Assembly (NCBI GenBank): GCA_963703325.1
Contig: OY969805.1
Coordinates: forward strand, 1,550,001-1,614,000
Origin: Aquilonibacter sp963703325
GTDB taxonomy: Bacteria; Vulcanimicrobiota; Vulcanimicrobiia; Vulcanimicrobiales; Vulcanimicrobiaceae
Length of the DNA: 64,000 nucleotides
Direction: 5' to 3'
In this document: one piece after another, positions 17,401-24,698 of the stretch
Numbering within the stretch: the stretch's first letter is position 1
Layout of the letters: each line of letters opens with the position of its first letter
The notes under the pieces: generated by a model
What the model saw: only the letters and a program-made list of their open reading frames with translations
The model's database searches: none
Told to the model about the DNA's origin: nothing
Translations under genes and position numbers: made by a program

Positions 17401-17620
17401 TGATGCGCGCAAGTTCATCGTTGACGTATTGATTGTGCTCGATGCAGGCGTTAAATGCCGCAGCTATCTCGCCGTCGATGCCGACGAGGTCGTTGGGTAG
17501 CCGCACCCGAAAATTACCGTCGCGAAACGCGCGCACGGCAGCAAGAAGCTCCGGCTGCTGTAAATGGCCAGGCTCCGGTTTGTCAGACCCGGCAAATTCC
17601 TCGGTAACAGTCGACGACAT
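11408..17620 (-). CDS. Giant soluble hybrid histidine kinase with about 12 tandem HAMP-like units, GAF and three receiver domains
   Basis: A 2070-residue protein with no membrane segment or signal peptide. Residues about 90-1205 contain a degenerate first HAMP-like unit, then 11 copies of a 92-residue unit. Each copy begins GTWKDLTDSVN (copies at residues 191, 283, 375 and so on to 1111) and contains VTTAVANGDLSKKITV-type and INTMVDQLNAFASEVTRVA-type segments. A GAF domain (about 1230-1375) and a coiled coil follow. HisKA has FLANMSHELRTPLNS (His near 1424). HATPase_c has the N-box NLLSNAFKF, DTGIGIP and GTGLGLS. Three receivers start near 1688, 1803 and 1948, with VEDD, VEDD and VDDD acidic pockets. 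The array resembles fungal group III (Nik1/Os-1) HAMP arrays and their bacterial relatives. The input signal is unknown and probably cytoplasmic. Confidence 0.93.
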   Translation of the reverse strand: MSSTVTEEFAGSDKPEPGHLQQPELLAAVRAFRDGNFRVRLPNDLVGIDGEIAAAFNACIEHNQYVNDELARISEVVGREGSIVKRARTEGLKGAWREGIESVNRLIDDLVFPMSEAGRVLGAVANGDLSQQMPLETDSHPLRGEFLRSSRTINKMVDRLNAFASEVTRVAREVGSEGKLGGQANVKGVAGTWKDLTDSVNTMAGNLTAQVRNIADVTTAVANGDLSKKITVEARGEIRELSGTINTMVDQLNAFASEVTRVAREVGSEGILGGQAQVTGVAGTWKDLTDSVNTMAGNLTAQVRNIANVTTAVARGDLSKKITVDVKGEIAELKDTINVMVDQLNAFASEVTRVAREVGSEGKLGGQAAVEGVAGTWKDLTDSVNTMAGNLTAQVRNIADVTTAVANGDLSKKITVDVKGEILDLKRTVNTMVDQLNAFASEVTRVAREVGSEGMLGGQAEVQGVAGTWKDLTDSVNTMASNLTAQVRNIAEVTTAVASGDLSKKITVDVRGEILDLKRTMNTMVDQLNGFASEVTRVAREVGSEGILGGQADVRGVSGTWKDLTDSVNVMASNLTSQVRNIANVTTAVANGDLSKKITVEVRGEILELKDTINTMVDQLNGFASEVTRVAREVGSEGILGGQAQVAGVSGTWKDLTDSVNFMASNLTSQVRNIADVTTAVANGDLSKKITVQVRGEILELKDTINIMVDQLNAFASEVTRVAREVGSEGKLGGQADVKGVSGTWKDLTDSVNFMASNLTSQVRNIADVTTAVANGDLSKKITVDVRGEIAELKNTINTMVEQLNGFASEVTRVAREVGSEGKLGGQAQVQGVSGTWKDLTDSVNVMASNLTSQVRNIADVTTAVANGDLSRKITVDVRGEIAELKNTINVMVDQLNAFAGEVTRVAREVGSDGILGGQARVQGVSGTWKDLTDSVNFMASNLTSQVRNIAKVTTAVANGDLSKKITVDTRGEILELKDTINVMVDQLNAFASEVTRVAREVGSEGVLGGQAHVQGVSGVWKDLTDNVNSMAANLTNQVRGIAQVVTGVANGDLKRKLTLQARGEIAQLAETINGMIDTLATFADQVTTVAREVGFEGRLGGQAAVPGAAGLWRDLTDNVNQLAAQLTDQIRAISEVATTVTKGDLSRTIEIEARGEVGELTRNVNEMIQNLRDTTRKGTEQDWYKTNLARFTSMLQGQRDITAVTKLIMSELVPLVNAHSGAFYVSDIVDGTLSLNLIASYALPRERAGETIAFGEGLVGQCAVEKQRILLTEVPKSYMKIGSGIGDVEALSLVVLPVTFEGEIKAVIELASLGRFSEINLLFLDQLTQSIGVMLNTITASMRTEELLKQSQSLTAELQSQQLELTQTNDELEEKARLLQERNAEVERRTREIEEARTELERKAEQLSLTSKYKSQFLANMSHELRTPLNSLLILSKQLSENAEGNMTSTQIEFAQTIRGAGVDLLTLINDILDLSKIESGTTAIDLQEVSIDSIEGEVKRTFNQIAADKNLEFIVTRDEDVPTSITTDPTRLQQILKNLLSNAFKFTSDGSVTLHISAEHGRTLPVAGPAVGFAVRDTGIGIPQDKYHVIFEAFQQADMGTSRKFGGTGLGLSISREIAALLGGEIAVESEVGIGSTFTFYHPAQRAVVARPDGATHTVPPRPMPAATSSVLDDRTTLEAGDRTLLIVEDDPTFARLIMSFARTRGFRTIVAHNGEEALELANRFVPDAITLDIGLPDMDGWKVLETLRETHVTAHIPVHVLSGGEQQERALEAGAVAHLQKPISEEALVDAFDRLLGFAESRCKNVLVVEDDVVQLNAMVNLISTGEIQVTAVSSADAALSAVRRQSFDCIVIDLGLPDISGEELIDRLRDSAASASVPIIVYTGRDLTRDEEASLRRLSSTIIVKDGFAPERLIDELNFFLHRVEADLAPAKRHVSDDTNGTLQNRRVLIVDDDARNIFALEAALRGYGMVTISADSGLTGIEILRDSDDIDIVLMDIMMPEMDGYETIRRIRADNRIGDMPIIALTAKAMKGDREACIAAGASEYVSKPVDIDQLTSLLKLWLNR
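14014..17326. repeat. Tandem 276-bp DNA repeats encoding the HAMP array
   Basis: Inside the kinase gene, a 276-bp unit recurs with highly similar nucleotide sequence. For example, the motif encoding GTWKDLTDSVN reappears every 276 bases from 17050 down to 14290. Eleven clear copies are present, the outer two (nearest 14.0-14.6 kb) being the most diverged. The similarity at DNA level suggests recent unit duplication or gene conversion, and makes the region prone to assembly collapse. This is coding sequence, not a CRISPR or satellite. Confidence 0.92.
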
Positions 17621-17760
17621 AGAAACAGCATCGCCCCCGTGGCTACTTGGTAAGGACTCTCTTACCCGGTCTCCGCCGAGCCAAACAGATTAGCGCTAGC
17701 CAGTTTATTGGGCCCCGAAACCGGGCACGATACGTGCAAATATGACCGTCATGAGGGACC

Positions 17761-19248
17761 ATGATCACGGATCTTGATCCGCTCGAGCGCAGCCAGCGTA
17801 CCCCTGCCTCGTCACAACTCATCGTCGAAAATATCGCACGACTGTGTGCCGATGCGTTTGCCGATCTTTGCGCCGTGTATCTGCGGGCCGAACCGAACGG
17901 ACCGGCTGCGTTTTGTACGCGCATACCGGAGGCGTTCGCCGCGCTGCGTACTGCTGCTTTCGACGATGCGTATCCTGAGCGCGTCCGGGATGCCGGTCTC
18001 GAGGGGCTGGTTTGCGAGCCCCTGATCGTCGACGGGACCCCGATCGGCACGGTCGTCCTCGCGACGGCGCGCGACGGGATGACCGAGGTTACTCCGGCGA
18101 TCGGCGGGATGGTCGCCTCGATTCTTTCCAATGCCATCACCCAAGCCTCGCAACTTGCGCATCACCACCGCGTGTCGGAGCGGCTCCAGCGCGCTATGCT
18201 GCCCGAACGGTTGGTCCAGGGTCCGGGCATTTCGTTTGACGCGGCGTACAAGCCGGCGAGTCGCGACGCCGAGGTCGGCGGCGATTGGTACGACGCGTTC
18301 GATGTCGGCAACGGAAAGATCGGGATTTCGGTCGGCGACGTCACCGGTCACGGCCTCGAGGCAGCGGTCACGATGAGCGAGATCCGCGGCGCAATCCGGG
18401 CCGCCGCGGCGACGCATCATTCACCGGCAGCACTGCTCAACGCCGTCGAAGCGATGGTCAGCTCGCAGGCGATCGGCGTGGCTTCGGCAATTGCCGGGAT
18501 CTTCGATCCCGCGACCGGCATCTTGCGCTACGCATGTGCCGGCCATCCGCCGCCGGTATTAGTGACGGCAAAGGGCGTCGCGTACGTGCTGCCGGGCGGG
18601 GGCCTCCTCCTGGGACTCGGACAGCCCGTCGCCTCGCTCGAGCGGACGGTGACGATCGCACCGGGCGCATCGTGCTTCTTCTATACGGACGGTCTTACCG
18701 AGCACACGCGCGACCCGATTGCCGGGGAAGAGCGGTTGGTCGCCGCGATCGAGCACCTAGCGGCGCAAGACACGCTCAGCGCGCACCAGTTGCACATGCG
18801 CATCATCGTGGAAGGGCCCAACCTCGATGATTGTGCGACGCTGTTGCTGCGGCGCGCCGACTCGGCTCCGGCGCCGGTCGAGCGCTACACCTATAGCGCG
18901 ATTCCCAATTCGGCTCGCCTCGCCCGCGACGCGATTCGCGGCTACGCCGAGCGCTGCGGTATCGGCCGGGACCTCACCTACGACATCGTGCTTGCGGCGG
19001 GCGAAGCGGTCGCCAACGCGATCGAGTATGGCGCGCGCTCGCCCGAAGCGACGTTTACCGTCGAGATCTCCCGCGATGGAACGGAACTGCGGGTCAGTGT
19101 CGAGAGCGACGGCCATTGGCGCAGCACGCCGTCGGATAAGGACCGCGGGCGCGGCATCGCAATCATGCGCGCGTGCGCGACCGAGCTGGAAGTTTCCTCA
19201 ACCTCAGAGCGGACGCACCTGACGCTCACCTTCGCGGACCCGGCGTAA
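17761..19248 (+). CDS. GAF-SpoIIE/RsbU-type PP2C phosphatase fused to an RsbW-type ATPase domain
   Basis: A 495-residue cytoplasmic protein. The N-terminal 140 residues form a GAF-like sensor. Residues about 145-365 are a PP2C phosphatase of the SpoIIE/RsbU kind: AEVGGDWYDAF, GDVTGHGLEAA, DGLTEHTRD and DDCATLLL supply the metal-binding aspartates. The C-terminal 120 residues form a GHKL ATPase of the anti-sigma type (N-box AGEAVANAIEYG, G2 region RGRGIAIM). Both halves of a partner-switch, a phosphatase and a serine kinase, are therefore in one chain. It is divergently arranged to the giant kinase across 140 bases, suggesting coregulation. The antagonist (STAS) partner is not in the window. 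Confidence 0.88.
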   Translation: MITDLDPLERSQRTPASSQLIVENIARLCADAFADLCAVYLRAEPNGPAAFCTRIPEAFAALRTAAFDDAYPERVRDAGLEGLVCEPLIVDGTPIGTVVLATARDGMTEVTPAIGGMVASILSNAITQASQLAHHHRVSERLQRAMLPERLVQGPGISFDAAYKPASRDAEVGGDWYDAFDVGNGKIGISVGDVTGHGLEAAVTMSEIRGAIRAAAATHHSPAALLNAVEAMVSSQAIGVASAIAGIFDPATGILRYACAGHPPPVLVTAKGVAYVLPGGGLLLGLGQPVASLERTVTIAPGASCFFYTDGLTEHTRDPIAGEERLVAAIEHLAAQDTLSAHQLHMRIIVEGPNLDDCATLLLRRADSAPAPVERYTYSAIPNSARLARDAIRGYAERCGIGRDLTYDIVLAAGEAVANAIEYGARSPEATFTVEISRDGTELRVSVESDGHWRSTPSDKDRGRGIAIMRACATELEVSSTSERTHLTLTFADPA

Positions 19249-19435
19249 CGTGTCCCGGCGCGTTTCTGCTGCATATACATAACGACCGCTAGGCATACAA
19301 TCGCGTCGGGAACGTTCTCGCCGCCAGCGCCGTTGCGACAAAAGGAACGGCCCAAGGTTAGCGCGATTCAATTGTCCTAGTTCCTGGACTGCTGTGCGTC
19401 CGCATTATGCGGCGCCGAATGGGAGCATTTGAACT

Positions 19436-20713
19436 ATGTCGGATGGCAAACTAGATCGAAAGTCGTTTCTGACGACAACCGCCGCCATTACGTCAGCTGG
19501 AATCGTCACCGGCTTCCCTGCAATTCTTTCGAGCCGCGCGTTGGCGGCCGACCAAATCAGAATCGGACTCGACTACGAATACACCGGCGTGTACGCAGCG
19601 TACGCGCAGAGCGAAACGCAAGGCGCGCAGATGGCGATGGACGAGTGGAACGGGCGCGGCGGCGTCATGGGTGGATCGCAAGTCTCGATCGTCAAGGAAG
19701 ATAACAACAACAATCCCGGCACTGCGGTAGAGAAGGCGCGCAAGCTCATTCTCGTCGAGAAATGTCAGGCGCTGATGAGTGCGATCAACAGTGGCGTTGC
19801 GCTGGCGATCAGCGGCGCCGCGAATGCGCTCAATACGTTCTACCTCGACACCGGCGGCCACGCCGACGCGGTGACCGGCGAAGACTGCAAGTACAGCACG
19901 TTCCGTACGTGCCATAGCACGTGGATGGAAACCCACGCGACCGGCTATTCGTTGGCCAAGAAGTTCGGGAAGAAATGGTATATGATCATTCCCGATTACG
20001 CCTTTGGGCATGCGCTGCAAGCCGGCTACCACGACGTGGCGAAAAAGCTAGGCATTGAATTCGTCGGTGAGGATCTCACCCCGCTCGGCACCGCCGACTT
20101 CAGCCCGTACCTGACCAAGGTGCTTGCGGCCAAGCCGGACCTTTTGATCGTGCTGGTGCAGGGCGACGATTTCGTCAACTGCCTCAAGCAAGCGCACCAA
20201 TACGGCATCGCCGGTAAGGTGCCGATCGGCGGACCGCAGGTCGAGCTCGAAGCCGTCTGGGCGCTTCCCGAAGAAGCTCGCGTCGGCTACTGGGGCGTCG
20301 AATGGTACTATAAGGGCGCGAGCGTAATCGGCACCAACAACAAGTTGGCCAACGATTTCGTCGCGGCATATCACAAGAAATACGGAACGCCGCCGACCGC
20401 GCGCAGCGCCTTCGGTTATATCACGATGGATCGACTGCTGTGGACGATAAATGAGGCCAAGTCGACCAACGCCGCGAAGATGGCTCGGGCGCTCCAAGGC
20501 GCGCACTTCCAGTCGATCTGGGAGGGCGGCGGGTACTACCGCGACGTCGATCACCAGCTGATGTGGCCGATGTGGCTCGCATCGATTCGCCCCAAAGGCA
20601 CGGCGCAGGATCAGTACGACATGTTCGATATCGTCGATCGTCAGGAGGCCGACGCGATCGAGCAGACCGTGGCAGAGAAGCAGGCGGTCTGCCACATGAA
20701 CTGGCCAACGTAA
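19436..20713 (+). CDS. Branched-chain amino acid/amide-type ABC transporter substrate-binding protein
   Basis: A 425-residue protein. The N-terminus has a Tat/Sec-like leader (DRKSFLTTTAAITSAGIVTGFPAIL, an RK rather than an RR pair) ending at SRALAADQ. The mature start IRIGLDYEYTGVYAAYAQSETQGAQMAMDEWN is typical of type I periplasmic binding proteins of the LivJ/AmiC/UrtA group (Peripla_BP_6). It is followed 22 bases later by LivH, LivM, LivG and LivF, so it supplies the substrate to that importer. The exact ligand (branched-chain amino acid, amide or aromatic compound) cannot be assigned from sequence. Confidence 0.9.
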   Translation: MSDGKLDRKSFLTTTAAITSAGIVTGFPAILSSRALAADQIRIGLDYEYTGVYAAYAQSETQGAQMAMDEWNGRGGVMGGSQVSIVKEDNNNNPGTAVEKARKLILVEKCQALMSAINSGVALAISGAANALNTFYLDTGGHADAVTGEDCKYSTFRTCHSTWMETHATGYSLAKKFGKKWYMIIPDYAFGHALQAGYHDVAKKLGIEFVGEDLTPLGTADFSPYLTKVLAAKPDLLIVLVQGDDFVNCLKQAHQYGIAGKVPIGGPQVELEAVWALPEEARVGYWGVEWYYKGASVIGTNNKLANDFVAAYHKKYGTPPTARSAFGYITMDRLLWTINEAKSTNAAKMARALQGAHFQSIWEGGGYYRDVDHQLMWPMWLASIRPKGTAQDQYDMFDIVDRQEADAIEQTVAEKQAVCHMNWPT

Positions 20714-20735
20714 CAACTACCCCGGGAGAACCACC

Positions 20736-21605
20736 ATGGCGCATGTCGCCCCTGAGATCTTCAACGGCCTGATCCTCGGCGCGTTCTATGCGGTCGTGGC
20801 CATCGGTCTTTCGCTGATCATGAATCTGACGGGAACGATCAACATGGCGCACGGGTCGTTCATGACCCTCGCCGGGTATCTGGCCTTCGCGATGGTCAGC
20901 GCCGGGACGAACTTTTGGTTCGCACTGGCGGTAGCGCCAATACTGACGGTCATCGTCGGCGTTGCGGTAGAACGGACGATCATCCGTCCGCTCTACCGTC
21001 GCGACCCGGTCTACAGCCTGTTGCTCACCTTTGGCCTCTCGCTCATAGCCGAGGAGACCTACCGGCTGATTTGGGGCGACAACGGCGTGCCGTTCTCGCC
21101 GCCGGCGGCGCTGCAGGGCGCAGTGCCGCTCGGCTTTACGTATTTTCCAACCTTCCGGCTCTTTATCGCCGGTGCGCTTCTAGTGATCATCATTGCGCTC
21201 GTGCTGTTCTTGCAGCGCACCCGTCTCGGGCTGCGGCTACGCGCTGCGGTGCAAGACAACGAGATGATTGCAGCGCTTGGCACCAACACGCAGTTGCTCT
21301 ATACGGTCAACTTCGGCTTGGGCATCTTGATCGCCGGCGTCGCGGGGGTGCTGGCTGCCGGACTGCTCGGGCTCAATCCGCAAAGCGGGAACGCACTCTT
21401 GATGCCGGCGTTCGTGACCGTCATCGTCGGCGGCATGGGTAGTATGTTCGGGGCCGTCGTCGGCGGATTGCTGATCGGTGTTACGATCAGCGTCACCACG
21501 CTCTATCTTCCGGCCTTCAGCGAAATTGCCATGTACGTGCTGATGGCGGTGATCTTGATGATTCGTCCACGCGGACTCTTCGGCGAAGAGGGCATCTTCG
21601 GATGA
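20736..21605 (+). CDS. livH: Branched-chain amino acid ABC transporter permease LivH
   Basis: A 289-residue inner-membrane protein with a GGGAGA site before ATG. The start FNGLILGAFYAVVAIGLSLIMNLTGTINMAHGSFMTLAGYLAF is diagnostic of LivH. The EAA-like loop is seen around RLGLRLRAAVQDNEMIAALGTNTQ, and the C-terminus VIVGGMGSMFGAVVGGLLIGV also matches. Eight or more membrane segments are expected. It pairs with LivM, whose start codon overlaps this stop by 4 bases (ATGA), to form the translocation channel. Confidence 0.93.
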   Translation: MAHVAPEIFNGLILGAFYAVVAIGLSLIMNLTGTINMAHGSFMTLAGYLAFAMVSAGTNFWFALAVAPILTVIVGVAVERTIIRPLYRRDPVYSLLLTFGLSLIAEETYRLIWGDNGVPFSPPAALQGAVPLGFTYFPTFRLFIAGALLVIIIALVLFLQRTRLGLRLRAAVQDNEMIAALGTNTQLLYTVNFGLGILIAGVAGVLAAGLLGLNPQSGNALLMPAFVTVIVGGMGSMFGAVVGGLLIGVTISVTTLYLPAFSEIAMYVLMAVILMIRPRGLFGEEGIFG

Positions 21606-22618
21606 GGATGAGTAGTCGCGCGGGCTTGATCAGCGCGTTGGTACTCGTTGTGCTGCTGATCCTCACGCCCGAGATCGCGCCGCACATCAATCTTGCGATC
21701 TCGGTGTGCACCGAGGTGATATTGATGGCGATCGCTGCGATGGCGGTCAACCTGTTGATCGGCTACACCGGCGTGCTGCCGTTCGGCAACGCAGCCTTCT
21801 TCGGCCTGGGTGCCTACGGTGCCGGGTTGACGATCCAATATTGGCACGTCGGCTTTTTCAGTTCCATCGTCCTAGGCATCTTGGCGTCGCTCATCGGCGC
21901 GCTATTGATCGGACCGTTTCTCTTACGACGGCGCGGCATCTACTTTGCGCTCTTGATGATTGCCTTCGGGCAAGTTTTTTATTTCATCGCCTATAAGTTC
22001 ACGGATATCACCGGTGGTGAAGACGGGATGAACTTCACGCGTCCGATGATCGAAGGCACGAAGATCGCGCCCCACGACGAAACGCTCTACTACATCATGC
22101 TCGGTTTCTTTGTGCTGATCGGCATCGGGTTTTGGTTGCTCGTGCGTTCGCCGTTTGGCCGCTCGCTGGTCGCGATCAAAGAGAACGAGACACGTGCCCG
22201 CTATCTCGGTCTCAATACCGACCGGTTCATTTTCGTGGCGCTCTTGATCTCGGCCGGGATGGAAGGGCTCGCCGGCGCGTGCTACGGGCTCTCGATCATG
22301 TACATGTTCCCGCTACTGCTCGACTGGCACGAATCGGGCAACATCGTCTTGATGACGATCCTGGGTGGAAGCGGGACGCTCTTCGGGCCGTTCATCGGCT
22401 CGCTGATCTTTGTGCTCGGCAACGATATTCTTTCTACGGCGTGGAAGTGGTGGCAGATTCCGCTCGGTGCGCTGTTCGTGGTCTGCGTGCTCGGATTTCC
22501 CAAAGGCATCCTTGGAACGATCCTGGACGTGTTCGAGAAGCGGCGCGGTGGTTTTGGGTACGAGGCGCGCGATACGCTGCAAGGCACCGTGTTGTCCGAG
22601 CGGGAGATTCAACCGTGA
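21602..22618 (+). CDS. livM: Branched-chain amino acid ABC transporter permease LivM
   Basis: A 338-residue membrane protein with the LivM signature AVNLLIGYTGVLPFGNAAFFGLGAYGAG, the coupling loop SPFGRSLVAIKENETRARYLGLNT, and the C-terminal GGSGTLFGPFIGSLIF. The start codon overlaps the livH stop (ATGA) and its stop overlaps the GTG start of livG, so the permeases and ATPase are translationally coupled. The C-terminal 35 residues are a charged cytoplasmic tail. It forms a heterodimeric channel with LivH. Confidence 0.92.
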   Translation: MRMSSRAGLISALVLVVLLILTPEIAPHINLAISVCTEVILMAIAAMAVNLLIGYTGVLPFGNAAFFGLGAYGAGLTIQYWHVGFFSSIVLGILASLIGALLIGPFLLRRRGIYFALLMIAFGQVFYFIAYKFTDITGGEDGMNFTRPMIEGTKIAPHDETLYYIMLGFFVLIGIGFWLLVRSPFGRSLVAIKENETRARYLGLNTDRFIFVALLISAGMEGLAGACYGLSIMYMFPLLLDWHESGNIVLMTILGGSGTLFGPFIGSLIFVLGNDILSTAWKWWQIPLGALFVVCVLGFPKGILGTILDVFEKRRGGFGYEARDTLQGTVLSEREIQP

Positions 22619-23385
22619 GCGAAGTGCTCTTTACCGGCGAGCACATCGTCAAGCATTTCGGCGGCGTGCGCGCAGTCGAGGACGTGTCGCTGAGCGTCGA
22701 TGCAGGAACGATCCAAGCGATCATCGGCCCCAACGGCGCCGGGAAGTCGACACTCTTCAACGCGCTCTCGGGATTCTACAAGTGCGATAGCGGCAAGGTG
22801 ACGTTTAAGGGCGTCGATATTACGGCGGCGCCGATTCATCGCCGCATTGCGATGGGTTTGGGCCGCACCTTTCAGACCTCGAGCGTCTTCCCGAACCTAT
22901 CGGTCTACGACAATCTGCTGATTGGCTTACAGAGTGGGGCGAATCTCGCGTTCCGGTTTCGTCCTGTCGGCGTCGTGCAACACAAGACCATCGAGGAGAA
23001 GGCCGAGCGCCTCCTGGATTTCGTCAATCTGCGCGCGTCGGCGCGCCGCCCGGTCGCTGAACTCGCGCACGGCAGCCAACGGCTGTGCGAGATCGCGATG
23101 AGCCTCTCGACCGATCCGGTGCTGGTGATGCTCGATGAGCCGATGGCGGGCCTTGCGCACGCGGAGACGACCCGCGTCGTCGAGGTGATTCGCAAATTGC
23201 ACAGCGAGCTCGGGCTTACCGTACTCTTCGTCGAACACAACATGCGCGTGGTGCTTTCGCTTGCGCAGCGCATCATGGTTCTCGATCGCGGCAGGGTGCT
23301 TGCCGAAGGTACACCCGCGGAGATCAGCGCAAACGAAGCGGTGCGTGACGCGTACATCGGCAAGGAGGTCGTCGAGAATGTCTGA
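22615..23385 (+). CDS. livG: ABC transporter ATPase LivG
   Basis: About 256 residues from the GTG at 22615, which overlaps the livM stop; the open frame extends upstream but into livM. Walker A is GPNGAGKST, the family's switch region is LGRTFQTSSVFPNLSVYDNLLIG, and the Walker B region is PVLVMLDEPMAGLAHAE. The signature region is degenerate (VAELAHGSQRLCEIAMSL, where most LivG have L-S-Y-G-x-Q-R). The H-loop is FVEHNM. The long switch insert and SxxGxQR position are typical of LivG rather than LivF. It energises LivHM transport together with LivF. Confidence 0.92.
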   Translation: MSEVLFTGEHIVKHFGGVRAVEDVSLSVDAGTIQAIIGPNGAGKSTLFNALSGFYKCDSGKVTFKGVDITAAPIHRRIAMGLGRTFQTSSVFPNLSVYDNLLIGLQSGANLAFRFRPVGVVQHKTIEEKAERLLDFVNLRASARRPVAELAHGSQRLCEIAMSLSTDPVLVMLDEPMAGLAHAETTRVVEVIRKLHSELGLTVLFVEHNMRVVLSLAQRIMVLDRGRVLAEGTPAEISANEAVRDAYIGKEVVENV

Positions 23386-24103
23386 CCCATTTTTGAAGGT
23401 CGACGGCCTCAATACGTTTTACGGGAAGAGCCACATCCTCCACGATGTCGGGCTCACCGTGAACAAAGGCGAGCTCGTGGCGCTGCTGGGTCTCAACGGC
23501 GCCGGCAAAAGCACGACGCTGCGCAGTATCCTCGGATTGACGCGTCCGCGCGACGGCGAGATCACGTTCGACGGAACATCAATCATTGGACGAGCGCCGT
23601 ATCGCATCGCCCGATTGGGCGTCGGCTACGTGCCCGAAGGGCGGCGCATGTTTGCCGCACTTTCGGTGCTCGAGAATCTGCAGTTGGCGGAAAACGGCCG
23701 CGGCGGCGAGTGGTCGATCGCTCGCGTGCTCGAGCATCTACCCAAGCTCAAGGAGCTCGTCGGGAGACGCGCCGGGCGGCTCTCCGGCGGCGAGCAAGAG
23801 ATGCTGGCGATCGGACGCGCGCTGGTCTCGAATCCAAAGTTGTTGCTGGTCGACGAACCGTCACAGGGCCTAGCGCCGATGATCGTCGAGGAAGTCTACC
23901 GGATTCTGGCCGAGCTCAAAGACCGCGGCGTGGCAATCGTCCTGGTCGAGCAAAACGCGTTGCTCGCGCTCAAGATCGCGGACCGCGCTTACGTCATGGA
24001 CGCCGGCCGGATCGTCTACCACGGGGACGCGGCGACCCTGCTTGCGGACCGCAAACGCATCGCCGACCTCATGGGACTGACGGCCTCGGAGCTCGCCTCC
24101 TAG
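23378..24103 (+). CDS. livF: ABC transporter ATPase LivF
   Basis: About 241 residues from the ATG at 23378, overlapping livG by 8 bases. Walker A is GLNGAGKST, the Q-loop region YVPEGRRMFAALSVLENL is the LivF hallmark, the signature is RLSGGEQEMLAIGRAL, Walker B is LLLVDEPSQGLAP, and the H-loop region is LVEQNA. It completes the five-gene importer livK-H-M-G-F. Following genes (dioxygenase-like cupin and FAD enzyme) begin after a 34-base gap and might act on the imported compound. Confidence 0.93.
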   Translation: MSDPFLKVDGLNTFYGKSHILHDVGLTVNKGELVALLGLNGAGKSTTLRSILGLTRPRDGEITFDGTSIIGRAPYRIARLGVGYVPEGRRMFAALSVLENLQLAENGRGGEWSIARVLEHLPKLKELVGRRAGRLSGGEQEMLAIGRALVSNPKLLLVDEPSQGLAPMIVEEVYRILAELKDRGVAIVLVEQNALLALKIADRAYVMDAGRIVYHGDAATLLADRKRIADLMGLTASELAS

Positions 24104-24137
24104 GGGCGCCATTCCATCATGCCGATATTGTAAAGGC

Positions 24138-24698
24138 ATGAAAACGCTCGGTCCTAACGACGCCCTCGAAGAGCTCATCGCGCCCATCGCGCGCGCGGTG
24201 CGCAATGACCGAGTCACCGCGCTTGCCGGCGTGCTCGCTCAGCTCTGCGAGCGAGGCGCGTTTACCCCCGAGTTGTTTCTGCCCGCGAATCCCAACCACT
24301 ATTCGCGCAAACTGATCTGGCACGACCCGGAAGACCACTTCATCGTCGTCGGAATGACCTGGGCCCCGGAGCAAGGCAGCCCACTGCACGATCACGCCGG
24401 ATTGTGGGGCGCCGAGATCATCGTCGACGGCGTCATGAGCGAAACGATGTTTCACCTGGCCGAACGCGGCGAAGACGGCCGCTACCGTTTCGAACGCGGA
24501 ATGCATCGGGTCTCCGGAAAGGGAACGGTGGGCGTGCTCATTCCACCGCTGGAGTATCACGACTTCGGCAACGCCGGAACGACCGTCGCGCATTCGTTGC
24601 ACGTGTACGGCGGCAACTTGACGAGCGCGCAATCGTTCTCGCAGAGTGACGACGATTGGTGGACGGCGCGTCGCGTCGACCTCCGCTACGATGGCTGA
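24138..24698 (+). CDS. Cysteine dioxygenase-like cupin protein
   Basis: A 186-residue protein. Cupin metal ligands are visible in SPLHDHAGLWGAEIIVDG (His-x-His) and in AHSLHVYGG (third His), the arrangement of cysteine dioxygenase type I and related thiol dioxygenases, which use Fe(II) to oxidise a thiol to a sulfinate. A conserved-looking segment YSRKLIWHDPEDHFIVVGMTW precedes the ligands, as in bacterial CDO homologues. No strong Shine-Dalgarno site is seen: TATTGT lies six bases before the ATG, and a 6-bp inverted repeat (24118-24140) includes the start codon. Its last 8 bases overlap the FAD enzyme, so the two are coupled. The substrate thiol is not determined. Confidence 0.78.
   Translation: MKTLGPNDALEELIAPIARAVRNDRVTALAGVLAQLCERGAFTPELFLPANPNHYSRKLIWHDPEDHFIVVGMTWAPEQGSPLHDHAGLWGAEIIVDGVMSETMFHLAERGEDGRYRFERGMHRVSGKGTVGVLIPPLEYHDFGNAGTTVAHSLHVYGGNLTSAQSFSQSDDDWWTARRVDLRYDG

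Noticed and set aside
16311..17500. Two long plus-strand open frames opposite the HAMP array
   Set aside because: They repeat with the same 92-residue period because they mirror the kinase repeats; the composition is low-complexity and they have no independent start context.
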